From: Salinicoccus sesuvii | Lineage (GTDB): Bacteria; Bacillota; Bacilli; Staphylococcales; Salinicoccaceae | Assembly (NCBI RefSeq): GCF_042648145.1 | Contig: NZ_JBHRWV010000001.1 | Span: 423,252 to 487,251 of the forward strand | Length of the DNA: 64,000 nt | Reading direction: 5' to 3' | In this document: one piece after another, positions 34,113 through 43,006 of the stretch | How the letters are laid out: each line of letters begins with the position of its first letter | Position numbering within the stretch: the stretch's first letter is position 1 | Program-made: the position numbers and the translations under genes | The notes under the pieces: model-generated | The model's input: the letters and a program-made list of their open reading frames with translations, nothing else | Told to the model about the DNA's origin: nothing | The model's database searches: none

Positions 34113-34628
34113 GTGGAATTTCTAATTTTAGGAGCTACGGACACCGTGCCGGCAGCAATTGGTAACAGTCTCATACAGCTGGCTGCCTTCATTGTTCTTC
34201 TTGTGGCTCTTTCATACTTCGTATGGAAACCTCTCAAGAAAGTTATGGACGAGCGTGAACAGCTCATTCATTCAGAAATAGATGATGCAGAGCAACGCAG
34301 GATGGAAGCTGTGAATCTCAAAGAAGAAAATGAAGCTGTGCTAAGAAACACACAAGCTGAAATTTCCGAAATGATGGATAACGCAAAAGAGCAAGCTAAG
34401 AAAGAGCAAGAAGCAATTATTCATGATGCAAACACGCGTGCAAATCAGATGATGGAAGACGCTAAAGCTGATATTGAAAGAGAAAAGCAAAAAGCTATCC
34501 GCGACATCAATGATCAGGTAGCTGACATTTCTGTTCTAATCGCTGAGAAGATGATTTCAAAAGAAATCAACAAGCAAGACCAGAAAGACTTGGTAGCAAG
34601 ATACCTACAAGAAGCAGGGGGTAAATAA
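34113..34628 (+). CDS. atpF: ATP synthase subunit b
   Basis: Peripheral stalk: one N-terminal membrane helix (about residues 12-32), then a long charged coiled coil rich in Glu, Lys, Ala and Gln. 171 residues from GTG 34113 with AAAGGAG upstream. Its stop overlaps the atpH start by one base (TAATG). Confidence 0.95.
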   Translation: MEFLILGATDTVPAAIGNSLIQLAAFIVLLVALSYFVWKPLKKVMDEREQLIHSEIDDAEQRRMEAVNLKEENEAVLRNTQAEISEMMDNAKEQAKKEQEAIIHDANTRANQMMEDAKADIEREKQKAIRDINDQVADISVLIAEKMISKEINKQDQKDLVARYLQEAGGK

Positions 34629-35170
34629 TGGCTAACACAGCTCAAAAATATTCCCACGCCCTGTTCAGTATCGTCAGTGAAAATGGACAGCTCGAGGAAG
34701 TAAAATCTGATTTCGACGAAGTAGTCAGATCAGTTGAAAGCACCCCAGGCTTTATCACTTTCATGAATAATCCTAAGATTTCACGTGAAAATCGCAGACA
34801 GGCGGTATTAAAAGCCTTCAGTGATGCTGCTGCACCCCTGAAGAATATGCTACTCATTTTATCGGATCGTAATAGATTCGATGAGATTGAATCCGTCCAT
34901 GCTCATTTCATAAAGAATTACAATGCACACTATAATCAGGAAAATGTAGTAATAGAATCGGTATATCCTCTCTCTGATGAAGAAATTGAAAGTGTTGGAA
35001 AAGTCTTTATTAAAAAGACCGGACTTTCAAAGCTGCTTATAGAGAATAGGGTTAATGAATCACTTATCGGTGGTATCCGTGTATTTATTGGGACCAAGGT
35101 ATACGACGGCTCGATAAGCACCCAGTTGTCCGATTTGAAGAATCGATTCAGAGAAAGAACTAATAGCTAA
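34628..35170 (+). CDS. atpH: ATP synthase subunit delta
   Basis: Links the peripheral stalk to the top of the alpha3beta3 head. 180 residues; the N-terminal helical domain begins AQKYSHALFSI and the C-terminal part carries SLIGGIRVFIGTKVYDGS. Translation is probably coupled to atpF. Confidence 0.96.
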   Translation: MANTAQKYSHALFSIVSENGQLEEVKSDFDEVVRSVESTPGFITFMNNPKISRENRRQAVLKAFSDAAAPLKNMLLILSDRNRFDEIESVHAHFIKNYNAHYNQENVVIESVYPLSDEEIESVGKVFIKKTGLSKLLIENRVNESLIGGIRVFIGTKVYDGSISTQLSDLKNRFRERTNS

Positions 35171-35187
35171 TTAAGGAGTGACATTTG

Positions 35188-36696
35188 ATGGCAATTAAAG
35201 CTGATGAAATAAGCGCTCTCCTGAAAAGCCAGATCGAAAACTATGAAGCTGATATGAAAGTATCCGATGTGGGAACAGTCATACAAGTTGGTGACGGTAT
35301 CGCACTTGCTCATGGTTTGAATGATGCTATGGCTGGAGAACTGCTCGAATTTCCAAGCGGCGTTTTGGGACTTGCCCAAAACCTCGAAGAAAACAATGTT
35401 GGTATCGTAATCCTCGGTCCATTTGACGACATTAAAGAAGGCGACGAAGTCAAGCGTACAGGACGTATCATGGAAGTCCCTGTAGGTGAAGAGCTAATCG
35501 GTCGTGTCGTCAATCCTTTGGGTCAGCCGATTGATGGTAAAGGACCAATGGGGGCAACAAAGACGAGACCAATTGAAAGTCCGGCGACAGGCGTTATGGC
35601 GCGTAAGTCGGTAGATGAGCCGTTACAGACTGGAATCAAGGCAATCGATGCACTTGTTCCTATCGGTCGTGGCCAGCGTGAGCTAATCATCGGTGACCGT
35701 CAGACAGGTAAAACAACTGTTGCGATCGATACAATCCTCAATCAAAAAGATGAAGACATGATCTGTGTTTACGTGGCTATCGGACAAAAAGAATCCACAG
35801 TCCGTGCAACAGTTGAAACACTGCGTAAAAATGGTGCACTCGACTATACAATCGTCGTTTCAGCAGGTGCTTCAATGCCAGCTCCATTGCTTTACATTGC
35901 GCCTTATGCCGGTGTCTCAATGGCAGAAGAATTCATGTTCAACGGCAAGCATGTTCTCATCGTCTATGACGATCTAACGAAACAAGCTGCTGCTTATCGT
36001 GAGCTTTCACTCCTATTGAAGCGTCCACCAGGCCGTGAAGCCTACCCAGGTGACGTTTTCTACCTACACAGTCGTCTACTGGAACGTGCAGCAAAACTTA
36101 ACGACGAGTTAGGTGGCGGATCTATCACTGCACTTCCTTTCATTGAAACGCAAGCCGGTGATATCAGTGCGTTTGTACCAACAAACGTAATCTCTATTAC
36201 TGACGGACAGATCTTCCTCCAATCCGATTTGTTCTTCTCAGGTGTAAGGCCTGCGATCAACGCGGGACTCTCGGTTTCCCGTGTAGGTGGTTCCGCACAG
36301 ATCAAAGCAATGAAGAAAGTTGCTGGTACTTTGAGGCTCGATCTAGCTGCATACCGAGAACTCGAAGCCTTTGCACAATTCGGTTCTGATCTGGATGAAG
36401 CAACAGCTGCTAAGCTCGAACGTGGTAAACGTACTGTCGAAGTCCTCAAGCAAGGCGAAAACAAACCACTTTCAGTAGAGCGTCAGGTTACGATTTTATA
36501 TGCGCTTGTAAATGGCCACCTCGATGAAGTTGCAGTCGAAGACATTACACGCTTCGAAGCTGAATTCCTCAACTGGCTTGATTCAAATCAGCCTGAACTG
36601 CTCAAAGGTATTCGTGAAACGAAACAGCTTCCGGACGATGAGGCTTACACAACTGCAATAAACAGCTTCAAGAAACTATTCAATGCATCCAAATAA
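35188..36696 (+). CDS. atpA: ATP synthase subunit alpha
   Basis: Non-catalytic nucleotide-binding subunit of F1. Walker A GDRQTGKTTVA lies near residue 170 and the DELSE-type loop region follows; the subunit supplies the arginine finger to the beta site. 502 residues from ATG 35188; the TTG before it is not needed as a start. AAGGAG upstream. Confidence 0.98.
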   Translation: MAIKADEISALLKSQIENYEADMKVSDVGTVIQVGDGIALAHGLNDAMAGELLEFPSGVLGLAQNLEENNVGIVILGPFDDIKEGDEVKRTGRIMEVPVGEELIGRVVNPLGQPIDGKGPMGATKTRPIESPATGVMARKSVDEPLQTGIKAIDALVPIGRGQRELIIGDRQTGKTTVAIDTILNQKDEDMICVYVAIGQKESTVRATVETLRKNGALDYTIVVSAGASMPAPLLYIAPYAGVSMAEEFMFNGKHVLIVYDDLTKQAAAYRELSLLLKRPPGREAYPGDVFYLHSRLLERAAKLNDELGGGSITALPFIETQAGDISAFVPTNVISITDGQIFLQSDLFFSGVRPAINAGLSVSRVGGSAQIKAMKKVAGTLRLDLAAYRELEAFAQFGSDLDEATAAKLERGKRTVEVLKQGENKPLSVERQVTILYALVNGHLDEVAVEDITRFEAEFLNWLDSNQPELLKGIRETKQLPDDEAYTTAINSFKKLFNASK

Positions 36697-36729
36697 GGAT
36701 GATGAATATAGAAATAAGGTGGTGAATTC

Positions 36730-37605
36730 ATGGCTTCACTAAGAGAAATAAAAGGTCGTATCGGATCAACCAAAAAAATGAGCCAAATCACTAGCGCCAT
36801 GCACATGGTTTCGAACTCCAAGCTCAAGCGCGCGGAAGAGAATACGAAGAGATTCCAGCCTTACATGAATAAGATTCAGGAGGCTGTTCAGGCCATTGCA
36901 ACTGGAGACAACACAAGTTCGCATCCTATGTTGGTGGAACGGCCTGTTAAGCGTACCGGATACGTAATCATAACATCCGATAGTGGACTCGCTGGTCCGT
37001 ATAACGCCAATATCCTCAAAGAAATCACCAATGTGATCAGGGAGCGTCATAATGATAACCCCGATTCCTATGATCTCTTCATCATCGGAAGGATGGGGTA
37101 CGAATTCATGGAAAACCGTGGATACAATATCACCAACCATCGCATTGGATTAGCTGATCAACCAGATTTCAGCAGTGTTAAAGAAATCGCTCAGCAATCA
37201 GTTGCACAGTTTTCTAATGAAGATATAGATGAGTTATACATCGTGTACAATGAGTATGTATCAGTTCTAGAGCAAAAAGTGGCGACTAGAAAGCTGCTCC
37301 CTTTGACAGAAGAGGAGACGATCAGTCAAGATAAGGCATCCAATCTCTCGACTTACGAGTTTGAGCCAGATAAAGAGTCCATCCTTGAGACGCTTCTTCC
37401 GCAATACGCAGAAAGTCTGGTCTACGGGGCACTGCTTGAAGCAAAAGCAAGCGAACATGCAGCGCGCATGACCGCAATGAAAGCGGCAACCGACAACGCT
37501 AAAGAACTGGTAGATGACTTAACACTAGAATACAACCGTGCAAGACAAGCAGCGATTACTCAAGAGATTACAGAAATTGTCGGTGGTGCATCTGCACTCG
37601 AATAA
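36730..37605 (+). CDS. atpG: ATP synthase subunit gamma
   Basis: The rotating central shaft. N- and C-terminal helices form the coiled coil (IKGRIGSTKKMSQITSAMHM at the start; NRARQAAITQEITEIVGGA at the end). 291 residues. AAGGTGGTG precedes ATG 36730. Confidence 0.97.
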   Translation: MASLREIKGRIGSTKKMSQITSAMHMVSNSKLKRAEENTKRFQPYMNKIQEAVQAIATGDNTSSHPMLVERPVKRTGYVIITSDSGLAGPYNANILKEITNVIRERHNDNPDSYDLFIIGRMGYEFMENRGYNITNHRIGLADQPDFSSVKEIAQQSVAQFSNEDIDELYIVYNEYVSVLEQKVATRKLLPLTEEETISQDKASNLSTYEFEPDKESILETLLPQYAESLVYGALLEAKASEHAARMTAMKAATDNAKELVDDLTLEYNRARQAAITQEITEIVGGASALE

Positions 37606-37627
37606 AGATTGACTAGGAGGAAAACGA

Positions 37628-39040
37628 ATGGCTTTAGGTCAAGTAGTTCAAATTATGGGACCTGTAGTTGACGTGCGTTTTGAAGAAGGCCAGTTGCCTG
37701 AACTGAACAACGCACTGTACGTCAACACTGATAAAGATAATGAAGAAAATACTTTGGCTTTGGAAGTCGCGCTTCACCTTGGGGACAATGTCGTGAGAAC
37801 AATTGCGATGAGTTCTACAGATGGACTGCAGCGTGGTACTGAAGTTACAAATACAGAAAGTCCGATTTCTGTCCCTGTTGGCCAGATTACACTTGGCCGA
37901 GTATTCAACGTACTTGGAGATCATATTGATCTTGGAGAAGCGATACCTGCTTCCGAAAGAAGAGACCCGATTCACCGTCAGGCTCCTAAATTCGAAGATC
38001 TATCCACAAACGTTGAGATTCTCGAAACAGGTATAAAAGTAGTAGATCTACTTGCCCCTTATATAAAAGGTGGTAAAATTGGTCTCTTCGGTGGTGCCGG
38101 AGTAGGTAAGACAGTTCTGATTCAGGAACTGATCAATAACATCGCTCAAGAACACGGCGGTATCTCGGTATTTGCTGGTGTTGGAGAGCGTACACGTGAA
38201 GGAAATGACTTGTATCACGAGATGAGTGATTCTGGCGTTATTGCAAAGACGGCAATGGTATTCGGACAAATGAACGAACCACCAGGTGCACGTATGCGTG
38301 TTGCACTGTCTGGTCTGACAATGGCGGAGTATTTCCGTGATGAAGAAGGACAGGACGTCTTGCTTTTCATAGACAATATCTTCCGTTTTACTCAGGCAGG
38401 CTCAGAGGTTTCCGCCTTGCTCGGACGTATGCCGTCGGCAGTAGGTTACCAACCTACATTAGCAACGGAAATGGGTCAGCTTCAGGAACGTATCACATCA
38501 ACAAACGTAGGTTCAGTAACGTCTATCCAGGCAGTATTCGTGCCAGCCGATGACTATACTGACCCGGCTCCGGCACAGACGTTCGCGCACTTGGATGCAA
38601 CAACCAATCTTGAGCGTAAACTCTCAGAAATGGGTATCTACCCTGCGGTGGATCCATTGGCATCAACTTCCCGCGCCTTGACACCAGCCGTTGTTGGTGA
38701 AGAGCACTACGAAGTTGCACGTGGCGTCCAAGCCACACTTCAGAAATATCGCGAACTCCAAGATATTATTGCGATTCTCGGTATGGATGAACTGTCTGAA
38801 GACGATAAGAGAACAGTTTCACGTGCCCGTCGTATTCAATTCTTCCTGTCTCAGAATTTCCACGTTGCTGAACAGTTCACTGGTCAGAAAGGTTCTTATG
38901 TTCCTGTTGATCAGACTGTTAACGACTTCAAGGAAATACTTGAAGGCAAATACGACCACATCCCTGAAGATGCATTCCGTCTTGTAGGTGGCATTTCTGC
39001 TGTGCTTGATAAAGCACGCGAGATGGGCGTAGAAGTCTAA
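37628..39040 (+). CDS. atpD: ATP synthase subunit beta
   Basis: Catalytic subunit. Walker A GGAGVGKTVLIQ near residue 155, catalytic Glu in GVGERTREGND, and the DELSEED lever written here as DELSEDDK. 470 residues. AGGAGG lies upstream of ATG 37628. Confidence 0.98.
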   Translation: MALGQVVQIMGPVVDVRFEEGQLPELNNALYVNTDKDNEENTLALEVALHLGDNVVRTIAMSSTDGLQRGTEVTNTESPISVPVGQITLGRVFNVLGDHIDLGEAIPASERRDPIHRQAPKFEDLSTNVEILETGIKVVDLLAPYIKGGKIGLFGGAGVGKTVLIQELINNIAQEHGGISVFAGVGERTREGNDLYHEMSDSGVIAKTAMVFGQMNEPPGARMRVALSGLTMAEYFRDEEGQDVLLFIDNIFRFTQAGSEVSALLGRMPSAVGYQPTLATEMGQLQERITSTNVGSVTSIQAVFVPADDYTDPAPAQTFAHLDATTNLERKLSEMGIYPAVDPLASTSRALTPAVVGEEHYEVARGVQATLQKYRELQDIIAILGMDELSEDDKRTVSRARRIQFFLSQNFHVAEQFTGQKGSYVPVDQTVNDFKEILEGKYDHIPEDAFRLVGGISAVLDKAREMGVEV

Positions 39041-39058
39041 AATCGGGAGGGTTAGCAA

Positions 39059-39466
39059 ATGAGTACAATTGCACTGGATGTAGTTACACCAAACGGTTCT
39101 GTTTTCTCTGAAGCGGACTGTGAAATCATAATACTCCAGACCAAACAGGGTGAGCTCGGCGTCATGGCCGGCCACGTCCCGACGGTTGCTGCGCTTAAAA
39201 TCGGCAGTCTGCGTATAAAAGTTGATGGAAAATACGAATATTTTGCAGTAACAGATGGTTTTGTCGAAATACGTCCCGAACAGGTGACGGTATTGGTGCA
39301 GGCTGGTGAGTTTGCTGAAGACATCGATACTGATCGTGCCACAGCGGCGAGAGAACGTGCTGAATCATTACTTCAGCAAGAGCGTGATGAAAAAGTTGAT
39401 AGATATCGTGCTGATCTTGCTCTCAAACGTGCGGTTAACCGATTGGATGTAGCAAAACATAAATAA
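39059..39466 (+). CDS. atpC: ATP synthase subunit epsilon
   Basis: Couples gamma to the c-ring and can inhibit ATP hydrolysis with its C-terminal helices. The N-terminal beta sandwich (GELGVMAGHVPTVAAL) is followed by two helices (DRATAARERAESLLQQ; ALKRAVNRLDVAKHK). 135 residues. Last gene of the operon, followed by a strong terminator. Confidence 0.97.
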   Translation: MSTIALDVVTPNGSVFSEADCEIIILQTKQGELGVMAGHVPTVAALKIGSLRIKVDGKYEYFAVTDGFVEIRPEQVTVLVQAGEFAEDIDTDRATAARERAESLLQQERDEKVDRYRADLALKRAVNRLDVAKHK

Positions 39467-39473
39467 TAAAACG

Positions 39474-39499
39474 ACCCGGGCTACTGCCCGGGTTTTTTA
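39474..39499 (+). terminator. Terminator of the ATP synthase operon
   Basis: ACCCGGGC-TACT-GCCCGGGT followed by six T. Confidence 0.92.
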
Positions 39500-39515
39500 A
39501 AAGGTGAATAGTAAT

Positions 39516-39743
39516 ATGTTGTATTCCCAACTTGCATTCATGCATATCTTTCTGCATATATTATGTGTTATTTTTGCATTCTGGGTACTTGGTGCTCTTA
39601 ATATAGATGCATGGTTCAGAAAGGGCGAAACAGGACGGATCAGAATGTTCCTCATTCTGGCTGCTGTACTTCTTGGAAGTGCGCTCAGCAACTTTATCGT
39701 GGACTTTTTTAGGTTGGTACAAGAGGCAGCACTGTTGTTTTGA
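39516..39743 (+). CDS. DUF1146 family membrane protein (YwzB-like)
   Basis: A 75-residue protein with two hydrophobic helices separated by a short charged loop (FRKGETGRIR), at the position of ywzB in B. subtilis (between atpC and murA). Its function is not known. ATG 39516 has AAGGTG seven bases upstream; an in-frame GTG at 39504 overlaps that site and is less likely. Confidence 0.8.
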   Translation: MLYSQLAFMHIFLHILCVIFAFWVLGALNIDAWFRKGETGRIRMFLILAAVLLGSALSNFIVDFFRLVQEAALLF

Positions 39744-39822
39744 TAATTGCTTTGCAAACATGTTTATACATCTTTAAAATAGTGAATAGTATAATGATAG
39801 TAAAAGTATGGAGTGAGTGAAT

Positions 39823-41115
39823 ATGGATTCTATAATTGTTAAAGGTGGAAATAAACTTTCAGGTTCCGTTGAAATAGAAGGTTCAAAAAATGCTGTTTTA
39901 CCTATTCTGACTGCATCTTTGCTTGCAGAGAAGGGCGTATCCAAGTTACATAATGTTCCGGATTTATCCGATGTGAAAACTTTAAGTGCGTTGCTGAGTC
40001 ATCTCGGAGCGATTGTCGAGCCACACGGAAAAACTCTCTCGGTCGATGCAACTAATGAGCTCAATCGTAATGCACCATTCGATCTCGTGAACAAGATGCG
40101 CGCGAGTATGCTTGTAATGGGACCTCTTCTTGGCCGTTATGGTTATTGTAATGTAGCGATGCCTGGTGGTTGCGCAATTGGCTCAAGGCCGGTAGAGCAG
40201 CATATCAAAGGTTTGGAGAAGATGGGGGTAACTTTCCGTACTATTGACGGTAGCTTTGAAGGTACAGTCGATGGTAAGCTCAAAGGTGCAAAGATTTATC
40301 TAGATTTCCCGAGTGTTGGTGCTACACAGAATTTGATTATGGCTGCAAGTCTGGCTGAAGGTACGACAGAGATTGAAAATGCTGCGAGAGAGCCTGAGAT
40401 CGAAGACTTGGCCAACTATATAAACGCTATGGGTGGTAAAGTTCGCGGGGCTGGTACAGGACATCTTGTCATAGAAGGTGTTGAAGTACTGGAAGGAACA
40501 GAACACACTGTCATACCGGACCGCATTGAGGCAGGAACTTTCATGATTGCTGGTGCAATTACACGAAGTGAGATTGTACTTGATAACGTAATGACGAGTC
40601 ATCTTACTGCATTAATTTCAAAACTCGAGGAAGCTGGCGTACGAATTCAAGAAGAAGGCACCAGTATACGTGTCATACCTGACACACAGTTAAAACCAAT
40701 CAGAGTGAAAACTATGCCGCACCCTGGTTTTCCAACGGATATGCAAAGTCAGATGATGGCGTTGCTAGCTACAGTCAATGGCACAAGTGTCATCACTGAA
40801 ACTATTTTTGAAAATAGATTCATGCATGTTAATGAGTTCAGAAATATGGACGCTGAGATTCAAGTGGAGGATAATCATGCTTTCATAAAAGGTAGTGAGA
40901 AGTTTGCTGCAGGGCGTGTCAAAGCAACTGATCTAAGAGCCGCTGCTGCCTTGATTCTTGCAGGTTTGGTAGCAGACGGTTATACTGTAGTTACTGAATT
41001 AAAACACCTTGACCGCGGGTATGTCAATTTCCACAAGAAGCTCCAGCAGCTTGGAGCAGACATAGAACGGACAGGTGAAAATTCCACACAAGAAAGTGTG
41101 ACATTTTCGAAATAA
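39823..41115 (+). CDS. murA: UDP-N-acetylglucosamine 1-carboxyvinyltransferase, first copy
   Basis: The main MurA paralogue (MurAA) by position. Catalytic Cys117 in MPGGCAIGSRP and Lys22 in GSKN are present, so fosfomycin should bind. 430 residues from ATG 39823. It differs clearly from the tal-linked copy (for example VEQHIKGLEKMGV against IDQHIKGFEALGA), so the two are old paralogues, not a recent duplication. It precedes epuA and fabZ, probably as one operon. Confidence 0.95.
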   Translation: MDSIIVKGGNKLSGSVEIEGSKNAVLPILTASLLAEKGVSKLHNVPDLSDVKTLSALLSHLGAIVEPHGKTLSVDATNELNRNAPFDLVNKMRASMLVMGPLLGRYGYCNVAMPGGCAIGSRPVEQHIKGLEKMGVTFRTIDGSFEGTVDGKLKGAKIYLDFPSVGATQNLIMAASLAEGTTEIENAAREPEIEDLANYINAMGGKVRGAGTGHLVIEGVEVLEGTEHTVIPDRIEAGTFMIAGAITRSEIVLDNVMTSHLTALISKLEEAGVRIQEEGTSIRVIPDTQLKPIRVKTMPHPGFPTDMQSQMMALLATVNGTSVITETIFENRFMHVNEFRNMDAEIQVEDNHAFIKGSEKFAAGRVKATDLRAAAALILAGLVADGYTVVTELKHLDRGYVNFHKKLQQLGADIERTGENSTQESVTFSK

Positions 41116-41127
41116 AGAGGTAGTTCT

Positions 41128-41316
41128 ATGGCTGAGCAATCAAAAAAGTTGGTTCACCGCAGATTCCCATTGATTATCAGGATAATGCTATTCATATATA
41201 TTGCCATCATCGTATTCTTTGCTGGATTGATGATTGGATTTGGCATACTCGATAACCCAATGGAAGTGTTCCGTATTGAAACGTGGGAACACATCATCAA
41301 TTTGACCAAGGAATGA
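41128..41316 (+). CDS. EpuA-like single-pass membrane protein
   Basis: A 62-residue protein with a basic N-terminus (KKLVHRRFPLIIR), one membrane helix and a short external tail. Proteins of this type between murA and fabZ in staphylococci are assigned to the EpuA family (sometimes labelled RNA polymerase subunit beta by misannotation). Role unknown; the position suggests an envelope function. It starts 12 bases after murA. Confidence 0.75.
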   Translation: MAEQSKKLVHRRFPLIIRIMLFIYIAIIVFFAGLMIGFGILDNPMEVFRIETWEHIINLTKE

Positions 41317-41320
41317 TAAT

Positions 41321-41764
41321 ATGTTGACTTACGACCAAATCAAGGCCGTCATACCGCACCGTCCTCCTTTTCTCCTAATCGATAAGGTGACGGAAATAGA
41401 ACCAGGAATAAAATGTTCCGGCATCAAACAAGTGTCAGGAAATGAACCTTTCTTCCAAGGTCATTTCCCGGATTATGCGGTAATGCCCGGAGTACTAATT
41501 GTTGAGGCGCTAGCACAAACAGGTGCGGTCGCCTTACTTCAGGAAGAACGTTTTAAAGGAAAGCTGGCTTTTTTCGCTGGTATTGATAGATGTAAATTCA
41601 AAAAGCAAGTGAAACCTGGTGATACATTGGAACTCACAGTGGAGATTACTAAGCTGAGAGGACCAATTGGTAAAGGAGACGCAGTTGCCAAAGTGGACGG
41701 AGAAGTGGCATGTAAATGCGAAATCACTTTTGCAATTCAGGATAACGAAACATCCGATGACTGA
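41321..41764 (+). CDS. fabZ: 3-hydroxyacyl-ACP dehydratase
   Basis: Dehydrates 3-hydroxyacyl-ACP in fatty acid elongation. Hot-dog fold with catalytic His48 (GHFPDYAVMPG) and Glu62 (VEALAQTG). 147 residues. The stop codon lies on the left half of a perfect palindrome whose right half holds the stop of the convergent ywpF. Confidence 0.97.
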   Translation: MLTYDQIKAVIPHRPPFLLIDKVTEIEPGIKCSGIKQVSGNEPFFQGHFPDYAVMPGVLIVEALAQTGAVALLQEERFKGKLAFFAGIDRCKFKKQVKPGDTLELTVEITKLRGPIGKGDAVAKVDGEVACKCEITFAIQDNETSDD

Positions 41765-41783
41765 TCAGTCATCGGATGTTTTT
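41749..41783. terminator. Bidirectional terminator across two stop codons
   Basis: AACATCCGATGACTGA (41749-41764) and its exact complement (41765-41780) form a perfect 32-bp palindrome, flanked by A and T runs. The axis lies exactly between the fabZ stop (TGA 41762-41764) and the ywpF stop (41767-41765). Confidence 0.9.
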
Positions 41784-42190
41784 ATTTCGGCTTTAGATTC
41801 CATCATTGCTTTAAATTCATTGAGCAGTTTTTCCTGTTCATAACCTTCATCGATAAGATGGGATAGAAGATCCTCTGCATAGTTAGGACTCTGAACAATG
41901 ATACGTCCATTGAAGATTAATGACAGAGCATTATCTATTTCGTTCAATTCATTGAAGACTCCTCTAAATCTTGCCGGTTCATTTGAATGACGTGTAATAG
42001 TGACGAGCAAATCAAGCTCGGATCCTACCAGTTCTTTGAGTATATCTTTGAAGTCGGGAGATGTTGAAATTTCTATTAGCCAAGGATCGTCGGGCTTTTC
42101 ATTATTGATTATGATACCGTCAATCAGTTCCAGTATGATAAAGTTATTCTCATGTTCAAGCTTTAACTCAACCACTTTAAACGACTTCAT
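41765..42190 (-). CDS. YwpF-like protein
   Basis: A 141-residue protein resembling the YwpF family found near fabZ in Bacillus and Staphylococcus; function unknown. The start MKSFKVVELKLEHENNFIIL at 42190 has GGAGG upstream and is preferred over 42226. Its last four residues (Thr-Ser-Asp-Asp) are the same as those of FabZ because both are written on the two arms of the shared palindrome. Confidence 0.75.
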   Translation of the reverse strand: MKSFKVVELKLEHENNFIILELIDGIIINNEKPDDPWLIEISTSPDFKDILKELVGSELDLLVTITRHSNEPARFRGVFNELNEIDNALSLIFNGRIIVQSPNYAEDLLSHLIDEGYEQEKLLNEFKAMMESKAEIKTSDD

Positions 42191-42598
42191 ATACATCCTC
42201 CTTAAAATTAAGAAATATATCTGCAAATAATATATATGTGGGTACGTTTCTTTACTATTATAACGTGGCTCCGCACATAATACATACTAATTGAAGATAA
42301 TTAGATTAAAAAATCGAATTTATGTACTTTGCAGAAAATTATTGGCTTCCTTATATTTAGAGTAGCGAGGGGGCGAGATATAATAAAGAAAGTACTGCTT
42401 ATTGAAAAAAATCCTGCATTTTAGAGCAGTATAATTTATGAAAAGGAAAATATCTGGAACGACTTAAATAACGTACTGGTAAGACATTTATTAAAAGTAG
42501 TGAAGATAATACTACTAACAAGCCAAAAGGAGAGCACTGGCTTGAACTGAACAATTCATACCACTCACAATTCAAACCACACTACACTCACACGACTC

Positions 42599-42650
42599 AT
42601 TAAGCTCTGCGAAAGGCGAACGCTGCGGTTTGTCTTTTGCAGAGCTTAAT
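42599..42650. ncRNA. Possible small RNA or terminator-like long hairpin
   Basis: ATTAAGCTCTGCGAAAG (42599-42615) pairs with 42634-42650 over 17 bp with one wobble, and the 18-base loop can form a smaller stem. About 45 bases upstream are almost free of G. The T run after it is poor. It may be the 3' end of a small RNA; no clear promoter was found, so the type is tentative. Confidence 0.35.
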
Positions 42651-42780
42651 TGTTTCTATCACTCAATGTATTACATTCACTTCGATTATATTACCGATAT
42701 CTGAAAAGACCGACAATTGAATGTGTTTGTTACTTAACTTAAATGTCACTTGAATCCTATCTCCACAGTTCTGCACTAAC

Positions 42781-42841
42781 TGCACTATCTTACCTTGATT
42801 TCAACTAATATTTCAGGATATTCCCTGAAGGATATAGTGCA
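42781..42841. repeat. Nested inverted repeats upstream of the LysM gene
   Basis: TGCACTAT (42781-42788) and ATAGTGCA (42834-42841) enclose TTCAGG (42812-42817) and CCTGAA (42824-42829). CTGCACTA is also directly repeated at about 42771. Confidence 0.5.
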
Positions 42842-42868
42842 ATATGATTTGTTATAAAGAAATATCAC

Positions 42869-42885
42869 TGTAACATGATTGTAAA
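42869..42885 (+). promoter_or_regulatory. WalR (YycF) binding box
   Basis: TGTAAC-N5-TGTAAA fits the WalR consensus TGT(A/T)A(A/T/C)-N5-TGT(A/T)A(A/T/C) exactly, in the same orientation as the downstream cell-wall protein gene, 120 bases before its start. WalKR controls autolysins and transglycosylases of this kind in S. aureus. Confidence 0.65.
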
Positions 42886-43006
42886 GGAAGGCTCCACATT
42901 TTATATTACTGTAACCTATGAAATATTTTTATCTGATATAGTACACATAGTCAATTAAGAAAACGTGATATCCAATTGTAAGGGATAACAGGAGGAAATT
43001 TTAACT

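Larger units (their letters stand above)
42191..43006. other. Gene-free intergenic region (816 bases) with structured elements
   Basis: No credible reading frame on either strand. AT-rich. It holds a long hairpin at 42599-42650 preceded by a nearly G-free tract (about 42552-42598), a nested inverted repeat at 42781-42841, a WalR box at 42869-42885, and a TATAGT element at 42937-42942 that could be a -10 for the downstream gene. The first 350 bases (42191-42540) hold a small AGTAGT/ACTACT inverted repeat (42496-42516) and nothing else I recognise. Confidence 0.7.

Noticed and set aside
39823..41115. murA and murZ as a recent duplication within the window
   Set aside because: The two proteins differ throughout and each lies in its conserved ancestral neighbourhood, so they are old paralogues.
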